In this document: piece after piece, positions 25,194-35,013 of the stretch
Numbering within the stretch: the stretch's first letter is position 1
Layout of the letters: every line of letters starts with the position of its first letter
From: AP-15 sp963818695
Lineage (GTDB): Bacteria; Pseudomonadota; Alphaproteobacteria; ATCC43930; CGMCC-115725
NCBI GenBank assembly: GCA_963818695.1
Contig: CAWFTG010000007.1
Coordinates: 274,634-338,633, forward strand
Reading direction: 5' to 3'
Length of the DNA: 64,000 nucleotides
The notes under the pieces: generated by a model
The model's input: only the letters and a program-made list of their open reading frames with translations
Database searches by the model: none
What the model was told of the DNA's origin: nothing
Made by a program: the position numbers and the translations under genes

Positions 25194-25781
25194 ATGCGCC
25201 AGCTCAGCCCTGTCACGCAACCGATCAGCCCCGCCAAATTCGCTCATTTCGTGTTGCGGACCGGTCAGTTCGAAAAGATGGCCAAGTGGTATCAGACGGT
25301 CCTCGCGGCGCGAGTGGTGTTCCGCGACGAGCGGTTGTGCTTCTTGTCCTATGACGAGGAGCACCATCGCCTGGCGCTGATCAACATTCCCGGCCTGCCG
25401 GTGCGCGACCCCGACGCGGTCGGGACCGACCATGTCGCCTACTCCTACAACAACCTCGGCGAGCTGTTGGCGACCTATCGCCGGCTGAAGGCGGCCGGCA
25501 TCGTGCCGCATTGGCCGATCAACCATGGCGTCACCACGTCGATGTACTACCGAGATCCCGACAACAACCGTGTCGAACTGCAGATCGACAATTTCGCGAC
25601 GCCGACCGAGCTCGACGGCTATTTCCACAGCCGCGCCTTTGCCGAGAACCCAGTTGGGGTGACCTACGATCCCGAGGAGCTTTGCCGCCGATACGAGGCC
25701 GGCGAGGCGATGGCCGATCTGCTCCGCATCCCGCCGATGCCCGAGGGGAAAACCCCCTGGGACATGCTGGCGAGCCACTGA
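25194..25781 (+). CDS. VOC-family dioxygenase-like protein
   Basis: The 195 aa product has paired VOC modules with likely metal ligands in FAHFVLRTG, TDHVAYSYNNL and NNRVELQIDNF, as in catechol- or biphenyl-diol-type dioxygenases and glyoxalases. The start at 25194 lacks a ribosome site. A better one (AGGAAG) precedes an ATG at 25177 in another frame, so the N-terminus may also be frameshifted. HPPD follows 38 nt downstream, suggesting a joint aromatic pathway operon. Confidence 0.72.
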   Translation: MRQLSPVTQPISPAKFAHFVLRTGQFEKMAKWYQTVLAARVVFRDERLCFLSYDEEHHRLALINIPGLPVRDPDAVGTDHVAYSYNNLGELLATYRRLKAAGIVPHWPINHGVTTSMYYRDPDNNRVELQIDNFATPTELDGYFHSRAFAENPVGVTYDPEELCRRYEAGEAMADLLRIPPMPEGKTPWDMLASH

Positions 25782-25819
25782 TCGCTTCTCAATACCGAAA
25801 AGGGTGGCGGGAGGTTCCG

Positions 25820-26905
25820 ATGCCGGCAGGACCGCAGCGGCGGGACTTATGGGAAAACCCGATGGGAACGGACGGGTTCGAATTCGTCGAATACACCGGC
25901 CCCGACCCGGAGGCGCTGGCTGCGCTGTTCGAGAAAATGGGGTTTGTCGCCGCGGCGCGCCACCGCTCCAAGAACGTCACCCTCTATAAGCAGGGTGAGG
26001 TCAATTTTATCCTGAACGCCGAGCCGGGGAGCTTTGCGCAAGCCTTTGCCCGATTGCACGGCCCGTCGGTTTGCGCGATCGCCTTCCGCGTCGCCGACGC
26101 CGCCCAGGCCTATGAGCGGGCGATCGGGCTCGGCGCCAAGCCGGTGCACGGCAAAGTCGGGCCGATGGAGCTCAATATCCCGGCCATCGAGGGTATCGGC
26201 GGCAGCTTGATCTACCTCGTCGACCGGTACGGCGATCGCACGATCTATGATGTCGACTTCGTCCCGCTCGTGGCCGAAGCGGCGCCATCCGGCGTCGGGC
26301 TCACCGCGATCGACCACCTGACCCACAATGTCCATCGCGGCCGGATGGAGCTGTGGGCCGAGTTTTACGAGCGCCTGTTTAACTTTCGAGAGATCCGCTA
26401 CTTCGACATCGAAGGCAAGCTGACCGGCCTCAAGTCAAAGGCGATGACGAGCCCATGCGGGCGGATCCGCATCCCGATAAACGAGAGCGCCGACGACAAA
26501 TCGCAGATCTCGGAGTACCTCGAAGCTTATCACGGCGAGGGGATCCAGCACATCGCGCTCGCCACCGCCGATATTTACGCGACAGTCGAGGCGCTTCACT
26601 CCCGCTCCGTCTCGTTCATGTCTGTCCCGGACACCTATTACGAGGCGGTCGACGGCCGTGTGCCGGGGCACGGTGAGGATCTCGCTCGCCTGCAGCGCGA
26701 CCGTATTCTGATCGACGGCGCGCCCGGCGAGGGTCAGGGGCTCCTCCTGCAGATTTTCACGGAAACGGTGATCGGCCCGATTTTCTTTGAGATCATCCAG
26801 CGCAAAGGGAATGAGGGGTTCGGCGAGGGCAACTTTCGCGCCCTCTTCGAATTGATAGAGCGCGACCAGATCCGCCGAGGCGTCCTCAAACCCGATGCTG
26901 TGTGA
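25820..26905 (+). CDS. hpd: 4-Hydroxyphenylpyruvate dioxygenase
   Basis: The ATG at 25820 follows GGGAGG. The 361 aa enzyme converts 4-hydroxyphenylpyruvate to homogentisate in tyrosine catabolism. The Fe(II) ligands are visible as His in AIDHLTHNV, His in GIQHIALAT and Glu in PIFFEIIQRKGNEGFGEGNF, which is also the diagnostic C-terminal block. The N-terminal VOC domain has lost ligands, as usual. Co-directional with the VOC gene. No homogentisate dioxygenase or fumarylacetoacetase is in view. Confidence 0.93.
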   Translation: MPAGPQRRDLWENPMGTDGFEFVEYTGPDPEALAALFEKMGFVAAARHRSKNVTLYKQGEVNFILNAEPGSFAQAFARLHGPSVCAIAFRVADAAQAYERAIGLGAKPVHGKVGPMELNIPAIEGIGGSLIYLVDRYGDRTIYDVDFVPLVAEAAPSGVGLTAIDHLTHNVHRGRMELWAEFYERLFNFREIRYFDIEGKLTGLKSKAMTSPCGRIRIPINESADDKSQISEYLEAYHGEGIQHIALATADIYATVEALHSRSVSFMSVPDTYYEAVDGRVPGHGEDLARLQRDRILIDGAPGEGQGLLLQIFTETVIGPIFFEIIQRKGNEGFGEGNFRALFELIERDQIRRGVLKPDAV

Positions 26906-26975
26906 CCAAACATCGAATGGAACGCACTGGCCTCGAAGGGCGGACGGTGCTACACCCTCCGTGCTGTATGCACGC

Positions 26976-27180
26976 CCGCAGGAGAGGTCGCGCGATTGAG
27001 GCGCGGCGCCGAAGGAGCAACCGCCCCGGAAACTCTCAGGCAAAAGGACCGCGGGCGGAAGAGCGCTCTGGAAAGCAGCGGCTGGAAATCGGTTCCGGCC
27101 GCTCACCGAAGGAGTAAGCCCCGGTCGCGGCTCGCCCGCGGCCCGAGGTGAATCTCTCAGGGTCCACGACAGAGGGGGCA
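26976..27180 (+). ncRNA. Tandem glycine riboswitch upstream of gcvT
   Basis: Two aptamers lie in series. The first carries GGAGAG, GCCGAAGGAGCAA and AAACTCTCAGGCAAAAGGAC; the second carries CACCGAAGGAGTAAG, AATCTCTCAGG and CACGACAGAGGGG. These are the conserved cores of glycine aptamers I and II. The element ends 42 nt before the gcvT start, so it probably activates the gcv operon when glycine is abundant, at the level of termination or translation. Confidence 0.95.
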
Positions 27181-27221
27181 AGTTCGGGCGCTTCGGCGTC
27201 TGCTCTGTCGGAGGTGCGCGG

Positions 27222-28344
27222 GTGAGCCTTGCCGAGACGACAGCGGCGCCGCTCAAGCGGACGCCGCTTTACGCTCTTCACCGCGAGCTCGGCGCGAGGA
27301 TGGTCTCCTTCGCCGGCTACGAAATGCCGGTCCAGTATCCCTCCGGCATTCTTTCGGAGCATTTGCATACCCGGTCCCAGGCGGGGCTGTTCGATGTCTC
27401 GCATATGGGCCAGATTCGGCTGTCGGGGGCGGGCTGCGTCGCCGCAATGGAAGGCCTCGTGCCCGGCGACCTTGCAGCGCTCCCGCCGAAGGGGATGCGC
27501 TATACGCTCCTCCTCAACGACGCGGGGGGTATCCTCGACGACCTGATGGCGACGCGTCTCGCAGACGGGCTCTTCCTGGTCGTCAACGCCGCGCGCAAAG
27601 AGGCCGATCTGGCGCACCTTCAGGATCAGCTTGGTGCGGCCACGACGGTCGAACCTCTACCGGATAGGGGTTTGCTGGCGCTGCAGGGACCGGCTGCAGC
27701 CGCGGTGCTGTCCCGCTTCCTCGACGGAATCGCCGGGCTGCGGTTCATGTCGGCGGCCGAGTTGACGATCGGCGACCGGGAATGCCTTGTCACACGCTCC
27801 GGCTACACCGGCGAGGATGGGTTTGAGATTTCGCTACCGGCCGACGCGGCGGAAGGTTTCGCGCGAAGCCTCATCGCCGAGCCCGAGGTGTTGCCGATTG
27901 GCCTCGGCGCCCGTGATTTGCTGCGGCTCGAGGCAGGCCTTTGCCTTTACGGGCACGACATCGACGAAACCACGACACCCGTCGAGGCCGATCTCGCCTG
28001 GACGATCGGCAAGAGGCGGCGCACCGAAGGCAACTTCCCCGGCGCTCAAATAGTGCTCCGCCAGCTCGACGAGGGTACGAGCCGCAAGCGCGTTGGCATC
28101 CGCCCCGACGGGCGCGCCGCGGCGCGCGAAGGTACCGAGATTGTCGACGAGACGGGGAACAAGCTGGGCAGTATCACGAGCGGCGGCTTCGGCCCATCAG
28201 TCGGAGGACCGGTCGCATTGGGCTATGTCGAATTCGGCGCATGCAGTGGCCGACACCCCGCTGCAACTTCTCGTGCGGGGTGAACCCCGGCCGGCGCGCG
28301 TCGTTCGCCTGCCTTTCGTCCCTACCCGCTATCACCGCGGCTGA
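27222..28344 (+). CDS. gcvT: Aminomethyltransferase, glycine cleavage T-protein, frameshifted at the C-terminus
   Basis: The start is a GTG at 27222 behind CGGAGG. The T-protein transfers the methylene group from aminomethyl-lipoyl H-protein to tetrahydrofolate. It shows TPLYALHRELGARMVSFAGY, FDVSHMGQIRLSG, TRSGYTGEDGFEISLP and GLGARDLLRLEAGLCLYG. Near 28232 the frame breaks at GTCGAATTCGGC; removing one T restores ESAHAVADTPLQLLVRGEP and the normal ending PFVPTRYHRG at 28344. First gene of the riboswitch-controlled operon. Confidence 0.93.
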
Positions 28345-28364
28345 CCCCGAAGAAGGGAATCCGG

Positions 28365-28742
28365 ATGAGCTCGCTTCGCTTCACGAAGGACCATGAATGG
28401 GTCCGGCTCGATGGCGATCTCGCCGTCGTTGGCATTACCGACTACGCGCAATCGCAACTCGGCGACGTCGTCTATGTCGAGCTGCCCGAAATAGGCCGCC
28501 GGGTCGAGAAGGGCAAGGAGGCGGCGGTTGTCGAATTGGTAAAGGCAGCGAGCGAGGTCTATGCTCCGGTCTCGGGAGAGGTGGTCGAGGTCAATGACGC
28601 GCTCGCCGCCGACCCGGCCAAGGTCAATGCCGATCCGATGGGCGAGGGGTGGTTTCTCAAGCTGCGCCTCGCCAACTCTAAAGAGCTCGACGGGCTGTTG
28701 GACGAAGAGACCTACCAGCGGTTGATCGAGGAGCAGCACTGA
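28365..28742 (+). CDS. gcvH: Glycine cleavage system H-protein
   Basis: This is the lipoyl carrier of the glycine cleavage complex, 125 aa, shuttling the aminomethyl group between P-, T- and L-proteins. The start RFTKDHEWVRLDGDLAVVGI is typical. The lipoyl-lysine lies in AAVVELVKAASEVYAPVSG (usually ESVK; here Leu replaces Ser). The C-terminal GEGWFLKLRLAN is normal. Its TGA overlaps the gcvPA ATG by one base, implying translational coupling. Confidence 0.95.
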   Translation: MSSLRFTKDHEWVRLDGDLAVVGITDYAQSQLGDVVYVELPEIGRRVEKGKEAAVVELVKAASEVYAPVSGEVVEVNDALAADPAKVNADPMGEGWFLKLRLANSKELDGLLDEETYQRLIEEQH

Positions 28743-30083
28743 TGCGCTACCTGCCACTCACCGCGAGCGATCGCGCGGAGATGCTGGCCACCATCGGGGT
28801 CGAGTTCGATCGATGCCCTGTTCGACGATGTGCCCCAAGCCGCGCGTCTGAGCGACCCGGTCGATCTCCCTAGAACGATGGGCGAGATTGAGGTCGAGCG
28901 ACTGATCTCGCGTATGGCGGCGCGAAACGTCGCCGCCGGCTCGGTCCCGTTTTTCATCGGAGGCGGGGTCTACCGCCATCATATCCCGGCGGCAGTCGAC
29001 CATCTGATCCAGCGCGGCGAGTTTCTGACCTCCTACACGCCGTACCAGCCGGAAATTTCACAAGGTACCCTGCAATATCTGTTCGAGTTTCAGACCCAGG
29101 TCGCGCTGCTGACCGGAATGGAGGTCGCCAACGCGTCGCTCTACGATGGGGCGACCGCCTGCGCCGAAGCGGTGATGATGGCCAACCGCATCACCGGCCG
29201 CAGGAAGGCCGTGCTGTCTGGCGGCCTTCACCCGCATTACCGCGAGGTTTGCGAGACCTATGCCCGGTTTGTCGGGTTTGAGGTTTCGGCAGAGAAAGCT
29301 TTGGGCGGCGAAGATCCCGCTCGGCTCGTCTATCGAGACACCTCCTGCGTCGTGGTGCAGAACCCCGATTTTTTCGGCGAAATTCGGGATTACTCGAAGC
29401 TCGCGCGGACCTGCCACGATGCCGGTGCTCTTCTGGTCGTCGTGGTCACCGAGATCTTGTCGCTCGGCGCCATTCGCCCGCCCGGCGAGATGGGCGCGGA
29501 TATCGTCGCGGCCGAAGGCCAATCGGTCGGCAACGCCCTCAACTTCGGCGGGCCGCATGTCGGGTTGTTCGCCACCCGGGACAGGTTCGTGCGTCAGATA
29601 CCGGGACGCCTCGTCGGACAGACGGTTGACGCCGATGGCCGACGGGGTTGGGTCCTGACCCTGTCGACCCGCGAGCAACACATTCGACGCGAACGGGCGA
29701 CCAGCAACATCTGCACTAACTCGGGATTGTGCGCTCTCGCTTTCACAATTCATCTGGCGCTGCTCGGGGAAGCGGGGCTGACGCGGCTCGCGCGCCTCAA
29801 CCACACCGCGGCGGTTGCGCTCGCCGAACGGCTCGAGCAGGTGCCCGGGGTGCGCCTCCTCAATCGTACTTTCTTCAACGAGTTCGCGGTGCGGCTGCCC
29901 GGGCCAGCGGCAGAGATCGTCGAACTGCTCGCTGGAAAGGGCGTCCTCGCCGGGGTACCTCTCAGCCGCGTCTATCCCGACAACGATGCAGTAGCAGACC
30001 TAATGCTCGTCGCGGCGACCGAGATGACGACCGCAGAAGACATGGACCGGCTCGAAGCAGGCTTGCGCGAGGTGCTGTCATGA
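28742..30083 (+). CDS. gcvPA: Glycine dehydrogenase (decarboxylating) subunit 1, frameshifted near the N-terminus
   Basis: The N-terminal half of the two-subunit P-protein. It starts MRYLPLTASDRAEMLATIG; the frame breaks near 28813 at GAGTTCGATC, and removing one T gives GVESIDALFDDVP, joining PQAARLSDPVDLPRTM. Conserved blocks include FIGGGVYRHHIPAAVDHL, FLTSYTPYQPEISQGTLQ and YDGATACAEAVMMANRI. Corrected length is about 447 aa, normal. It pairs with gcvPB, whose ATG overlaps its stop (ATGA). Confidence 0.92.
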
Positions 30084-31643
30084 ATGATTGGAGCCGGGCC
30101 GTCGGCGCGTACCAAGCCGGTGATTCGGCACCGTCGTTCGAGACGGTCACCGGCAACCGCGGGCTTCAGATTGAAGAGGCGTTGCTCTTCGAGCAGGATT
30201 TGCCCAGGGTCTTGCGGTGTCGATCTGCCCGAGCCAGCGATATTTCGCAACCGCCTCGGCGGGCTCGAGCGGCAAGGCATCATCGGTCTTCCGGGTCTCA
30301 GTGAGCCGCAGGTGGTGCGCCACTTCACCCGCCTCTCGCAAAAGAACTACGCGATCGATACCGGCCTTTACCCGCTCGGCTCGTGCACGATGAAGCACAA
30401 CCCGCGCCTCAATGAGAAACTGGCGCGCCTGCCCGGTCTCGCCGACATCCACCCGCTGCAGCCGGTATCCACAGTGCCGGGAGCGCTCGAGCTGATCGAC
30501 ACCCTCGCGCATTGGCTCAAAACACTGACCGGGATGCCGGCGATCGCATTAAGCCCGGCGGCGGGTGCGCATGGTGAGCTGTGCGGAATCATGTGCATAC
30601 GCGCGGCACTCGAGGCGCGCGGCGACCGGCGGATCCGCGTTCTCGTTCCGGAATCCGCGCATGGCACGAACCCGGCGACCGCCGCGGCTTGCGGCTACAC
30701 GGTTGATCCCATTCCCGCCGATGCGACAGGGCGGGTAGACCGCGCCGCGCTAGAGGCGAAGCTCGGCCCCGATGTCGCCGCACTGATGCTGACCAACCCG
30801 AACACTTGCGGGCTGTTCGAGCGCGAGATCGTGGAGATCGCCGAGGCGGTGCATCGGGCCGGCGCCTTCTTCTATTGCGATGGTGCGAATTTCAACGCGA
30901 TCGTCGGTCGCGTGCGGCCGGCCGATCTCGGCATCGACTGCATGCACCTCAACCTTCACAAGACGTTTTCCACGCCTCACGGCGGCGGCGGGCCGGGAAG
31001 CGGGCCGGTTGCGCTCAGCGCGAGCCTCGCCCCATTCGCGCCGTTGCCGTGGATCGTGCACGGACGGGACGGCCTCGAGCTGATCGAGCACAAGACCGGC
31101 CCGGCCGAGAACTCCCTTGGCCGCCTGAAAGGGTTTCACGGCCAAATGGGCATGTTCGTCCGGGCGCTCGCCTACATGATGAGCCACGGCTCGGATGGGC
31201 TGCGGCAGGTGGCCGAGGACGCGGTGCTCAACGCCAATTACCTGCGCGCCCGGCTCGCCGACGATCTCAGCCTCTCGTTCCCCGGCCCGTGCATGCATGA
31301 GGTGCTGTTTGACGACGGCTTTCTGAAGGACACCGGGGTGACGACGCTCGATTTCGCCAAGGCGCTGATCGACGAGGGGTATCACCCGATGACGATGTAC
31401 TTCCCGCTGATCGTGCACGGCGCGATGCTGGTCGAGCCGACCGAGACCGAAAGCAAGGCCTCGCTGGACCGGTTCATTGCGGTCGTCAAAGCGCTCGCCG
31501 CAGCCGCGCGGTCGGGAGACACGGCGCGTTTTCGCGCAGCGCCGGTCTTGACGCCGCGCCGCCGACTCGACGAAACCGCCGCCGCCCGTAATCCGGTGCT
31601 CCGCTGGCGCCCGGAACAGGCGCAGCGTCAGGCGGCCGAATAG
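30080..31643 (+). CDS. gcvPB: Glycine dehydrogenase (decarboxylating) subunit 2, frameshifted near the N-terminus
   Basis: The PLP-bearing half of the P-protein. The authentic start is the ATG at 30080, giving MNDWSRAVGAYQAGDS and GLQIEEALLFEQD; the frame then breaks near 30205-30215, and one base removed yields SCGVDLPEPAIFRNRL. The PLP-lysine is in HLNLHKTFSTPHGGGGPG. KNYAIDTGLYPLGSCTMKHN and ESAHGTNPATAAACGY are further signatures. Corrected length is about 520 aa. Glycine decarboxylation is carried out by the PA/PB heteromer. Confidence 0.92.
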
Positions 31644-31655
31644 GAAAGCACGCAG

Positions 31656-32645
31656 ATGCCGTCCGATCGCATTCATCTGAGCATTGCGGAGGCGCGCGAG
31701 CATTCCGAGCGTGCGCTGCGCGGCATCGGCTACGACGCCGAGGAGGCGCGGATCATCGCCGATCACGCGATCGATGCAGCGGCGTGCGGCTACGAGTATT
31801 CAGGGCTGGCGAAACTCCTCAACATCCCCGAGCACCGGCGCTTCAAGCAGCCGCGCCATCCGATGAAGGTGCTGCGCAACACCGAAATTTCGACGCTCTA
31901 CGACGGCGGCAACAATGTCGGCATGCTCGTCATGTACCACGCGGCCCGCGCTGCGACCGACAAGGCGGCGGCCCGCGGAGTTGCGGTCATCGGGGTGACG
32001 AACAGCTGGATGAGCGGGCGCAGCGCCTATTATATGGAGATGATCGCCAAGGCCGACCTCGTCGGCATGCACACGGCTGCCTCGGCGCGCAGCGTCGCCC
32101 CGTTCGGCGGCACCCGGCCGGCGCTCGGCACCAACCCGATCGCCTTCGGCCTGCCGTCGTCTCGCGGGCCGGTGGTCCTCGACATGGGGACCTCGGCGTT
32201 CATGGGCACCGACCTGGCCTATCGCGAGAGGATGGGCCAGCAGCTCCCGGAAGGTGTCGCCGTCGATGCCGAAGGGCGCCCGACCCGCGACCCGGCCAAG
32301 GCAAGGGTCGGCGCGCTCCTCCCGTTCGGCGGCTATAAGGGCTTCGGGCTCGCCTTGATCGTCCAGGCATTGGGCGTGCTCGCCGGCTCGGCGCTCGATC
32401 CGGACAAGGATGACGGCTACCTGTTCGTCGTGCTGAAACCGGAATTGCTGATCGACCTTGACGATTTCAAACAGCAAATCAGCGCGCTGATCGACCGGAT
32501 CAAGGCGACGCCACGCCAGCCCGGCGTCGATGAAATCCGAATTCCGGGCGAGCGAGCTTTCCGCAGCAGAGAACATATGTTGCGCGACGGGATCGAGATC
32601 GACCGGGTTGTCTACGAGTCGCTCAAATCTCTGCACCTTGACTAA
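31656..32645 (+). CDS. Ldh-family (malate/L-lactate/ureidoglycolate-type) NAD(P)H oxidoreductase
   Basis: The 329 aa product starts 12 nt after gcvPB, so it is probably part of the glycine-riboswitch operon. It belongs to the Ldh2/YlbC/DpkA superfamily: HAIDAAACGYEYSGLAKLL, GGNNVGMLVMYHAARAATDK, VGMHTAASARSVAPFGGT and LPFGGYKGFGLALIVQALG. The family reduces 2-oxo acids or cyclic imines or oxidises 2-hydroxy acids. Substrate cannot be told here; an amino-acid-linked 2-oxo or imino acid would suit the context (inference). Confidence 0.82.
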   Translation: MPSDRIHLSIAEAREHSERALRGIGYDAEEARIIADHAIDAAACGYEYSGLAKLLNIPEHRRFKQPRHPMKVLRNTEISTLYDGGNNVGMLVMYHAARAATDKAAARGVAVIGVTNSWMSGRSAYYMEMIAKADLVGMHTAASARSVAPFGGTRPALGTNPIAFGLPSSRGPVVLDMGTSAFMGTDLAYRERMGQQLPEGVAVDAEGRPTRDPAKARVGALLPFGGYKGFGLALIVQALGVLAGSALDPDKDDGYLFVVLKPELLIDLDDFKQQISALIDRIKATPRQPGVDEIRIPGERAFRSREHMLRDGIEIDRVVYESLKSLHLD

Positions 32646-32673
32646 AGGCCGGCCGGGAGTTCACAGAACTCGA

Positions 32674-33702
32674 ATGGGATCGGCTCGGCTCTCCTGGCTC
32701 TTTGCGCCATGGCACGTCGCTGCGTTGGCAACCGGCGCGAAATCGTTCCGCGACAATCCGGTGATCGGCAGCGCCGCACTCAATCACGCCGGGTTGCATG
32801 TCGCGCGCGTGCGATTGGCTCACCGGATGGCTGAATGGCGCCGCCAGAGACTATCCGCACTGATTTCCGAAGAGGATCGGACGGCTTTCGAGCGTGACGG
32901 CTTTATCCTCAAACCCGATTTTTTGCCCGCTTCCGATTATGCGGCGCTCAAAGAGCAGGTGCTGTCGTTCCGCGGACCGGTGCGGCATCAGCTTCAGGGC
33001 GATGCGTTGACCCGCCGCATCGCCCTCGACCGCCGAACCCTAGCCAATCTGCCGGCCTTGCGCGCGATGGTCGACAGCCCGGAATGGCTGGGCCTCGTGC
33101 GCTATGTCGGCTCCTACATGCTCGAACCGCAAATCTATGTCCAAACGATCTTCTCGCATGTGCGCCAGGCGCCGCCCGACCCGCAAACGCGGCTGCACGC
33201 CGACGCCTTTCATCCCTCGGTCAAGGCCTGGTTCTTTCTGACGGATGTCGCCGAAGAAGACGGGCCCTTCGTCTATGTGCCGGGGTCACACCGGCCGACA
33301 CGCCGGCGTCTCGCCTGGGAACGCAGAGCGTCGATGACGGCGGCCCGCAGTCCCGATTTCCAATCCGCCCGCGGGTCGCTGCGGATCACGGCGGAAGAGT
33401 CGCGCCGCCTCGGCTTTGTGGAGCCGAAGGCTTTCGCGGTGCCGCAGAATACGCTTGTAGTGGCAGACACGGTCGGCTTCCACGCGCGCGGTCTCAGCGC
33501 CCGCCCATCGATCCGTATCGAAATCTGGGCCTACGGGCGCCGCAGCCCGTTCCTGCCTTGGCTCGGTTGCGACCTTGCCGGGCTGCCCTTGATCAAGGGT
33601 CGGGCCGTACCCCTCTACTGGTCGGCGATGGACATTGCGGAGCGAGTGCACTTGGGCACCAACCCCTGGCGAAGCGCCGGAACCGCGACCCCGATCGAAT
33701 AG
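32674..33702 (+). CDS. Phytanoyl-CoA dioxygenase-family protein
   Basis: A 342 aa protein from an ATG at 32674; the ribosome site is weak. The 2-oxoglutarate/Fe(II) signature is the H-x-D in TRLHADAFHPSVKAWFFL and a distal His in VGFHARGLSARPSIRIEIW, where Arg would hold 2-oxoglutarate. FERDGFILKPDFLPASDYA at the start is typical of PhyH proteins. It lies 28 nt after the Ldh gene, so may belong to the same transcript. The substrate is not predictable. Confidence 0.8.
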   Translation: MGSARLSWLFAPWHVAALATGAKSFRDNPVIGSAALNHAGLHVARVRLAHRMAEWRRQRLSALISEEDRTAFERDGFILKPDFLPASDYAALKEQVLSFRGPVRHQLQGDALTRRIALDRRTLANLPALRAMVDSPEWLGLVRYVGSYMLEPQIYVQTIFSHVRQAPPDPQTRLHADAFHPSVKAWFFLTDVAEEDGPFVYVPGSHRPTRRRLAWERRASMTAARSPDFQSARGSLRITAEESRRLGFVEPKAFAVPQNTLVVADTVGFHARGLSARPSIRIEIWAYGRRSPFLPWLGCDLAGLPLIKGRAVPLYWSAMDIAERVHLGTNPWRSAGTATPIE

Positions 33703-33752
33703 CTCATTCCTGATTGTGGCGGGAGGCAACCGGTCGCTAGCGCGTCGCGGCC

Positions 33753-34421
33753 CTAATCCTCCATTGCGTAGCCGCGCCCGTAGCGGGCGAACACCTCGTT
33801 GAATTCGGCGACGGCAGTGCGCGGGCCCCTGGGATGGGACCAGATCGCGCCGATGACCGCGAGGAAATCGGCCCCGGCTTCGATCAGCGACCCACAATTC
33901 TGTTGCGTGATCCCGCCGATGGCGCAGCACGGGACGACGGTGGTTTCGCTCCAATCGTGCAACAGTTCGGGGTCGGCATGGTGTTTCGCGGCCTTGGTCG
34001 TGCTCGGGAAGAAGGCGCCGAAAGCGACGTAGTCGGCACCGGCTTCGGCGGCGGTGATCGCGCGGTCGCGGCTGGCACCGCAGGTCACCCCGACGATGCG
34101 GTCGGGGCCGAGCAGACGCCTGGCCTCGGCATAGGGCATGTCTTCTTCCCCGACATGCACGCCGTCGCAATCGAGCTCGGCGGCGAGGTCGGGGCGGTCG
34201 TTCATGATGAATGCGACGCCGCGGTCTTGGGCGATGGGCTTCAGCACCTTGGTGGCCCGCCGGACCTCGTCGGCACCGCAGTCCTTGAGGCGCAGCTGCA
34301 ACGAGGCAACATCGCCGCCGGCTAGCGCCTCTTCGAGCTCCTTCGCGAACCTATCCGGGTCGAGGGCCGGCGGCGTGATCAGGTAGAGCCGCGTCGTCGC
34401 CCGCGTCTCGCGCTGCGCCAA
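33753..34421 (-). CDS. thiE: Thiamine phosphate synthase
   Basis: The 222 aa TIM barrel joins HMP-pyrophosphate to thiazole phosphate. Signatures are RLYLITPPALDP, ASLQLRLKD, FIMNDRPDLAAELDCDGVHVGEED, VGVTCGASRDRAITAAEAG, YVAFGAFFPSTTK and CAIGGITQQN. The start appears to be TTG at 34419-34421 without a clear ribosome site; a strongly initiated 12-codon frame ends 2 nt upstream and may couple translation. No TPP riboswitch is seen upstream. Confidence 0.9.
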   Translation of the reverse strand: MAQRETRATTRLYLITPPALDPDRFAKELEEALAGGDVASLQLRLKDCGADEVRRATKVLKPIAQDRGVAFIMNDRPDLAAELDCDGVHVGEEDMPYAEARRLLGPDRIVGVTCGASRDRAITAAEAGADYVAFGAFFPSTTKAAKHHADPELLHDWSETTVVPCCAIGGITQQNCGSLIEAGADFLAVIGAIWSHPRGPRTAVAEFNEVFARYGRGYAMED

Positions 34422-34423
34422 GC

Positions 34424-34462
34424 TCAGCCCCCGCCCTGAGTGACGGGCTCGGTGATTTCCAT
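34424..34462 (-). other. Twelve-codon upstream frame of thiE with strong ribosome site
   Basis: The sequence GAGGAAGGAAAGCCG precedes an ATG (34460-34462) reading MEITEPVTQGGG and a TGA two bases before the thiE TTG. It could be a coupling leader peptide, or the true thiE N-terminus separated by one missing or extra base. The rest of 34463-34632 holds no gene. Confidence 0.4.
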
Positions 34463-34632
34463 CGGCTTTCCTTCCTCACGGGTGGGCGGGCACCCTTTCA
34501 ACTAACACCGGATCCCGTCCTTATCAAACCGGGCGAGATTAGACGAGAACCGCGGCACGATGCCTCTCGACGTGCTGGAGCGCCAAAAGCCGGCGCGATA
34601 AGACGGCGGGCTCGACCCATCGGAGACAAACG

Positions 34633-34950
34633 ATGCCGAAATCCCTCAGCGCCTTGCTGCTCGCCGCCTTCGCCTCGGTGAGCGCCCTCTACTCAGACGC
34701 GGAAACCGTGCTCGCACAAGGCGCCGAGCCGAGCCTTCCCGGCGCCCCGGAGCCGACGCGGAATTTTCCAGGGGGACCCCGGCTGCCAGGGGGTCCGCCT
34801 GGCGGCTCCGGAAGCTATGCGGTAAGCGCGGCGGCAAACGATCACACCTCTTTTCTGTGGGTCGTAGACAACGTTCAGCGCGCCGTCGTCTTGTGCGAAA
34901 AGACCGATGGCGGCAAGGACTTCATCTGCATCAAGAAGCCCCTGCCTTGA
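34633..34950 (+). CDS. Small exported Pro/Gly-rich protein
   Basis: The ATG at 34633 follows CGGAGACAAACG. The 105 aa product has a signal peptide (LSALLLAAFASVSALYSDA) and a low-complexity GGPRLPGGPPGGSG linker. A short C-terminal domain (HTSFLWVVDNVQRAVVLCEK, with a second Cys in DFICIKKP) follows. Similar small periplasmic proteins are known in alphaproteobacteria without assigned function. It stands between divergent thiE and the HAD gene. Confidence 0.68.
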   Translation: MPKSLSALLLAAFASVSALYSDAETVLAQGAEPSLPGAPEPTRNFPGGPRLPGGPPGGSGSYAVSAAANDHTSFLWVVDNVQRAVVLCEKTDGGKDFICIKKPLP

Positions 34951-35013
34951 CATGATCGCTCTCGAAGCGCGACATCGAAGCTTGGCGGCAACCTAGTTGG
35001 CGGGATTCGGCGG

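Noticed and set aside
28742..30083. Programmed ribosomal frameshifting in gcvPA
   Set aside because: There is no slippery heptamer or downstream pseudoknot, and similar breaks occur in many unrelated genes.
30750..31766. Leftward open frame of 338 codons
   Set aside because: It overlaps gcvPB entirely and shows no recognisable domain.
34422..34520. Possible TPP riboswitch upstream of thiE
   Set aside because: GGGTGCCC and CTGAG-like words occur, but the conserved CTGAGA...ACCC and GAACCTGATCTGG cores are missing.
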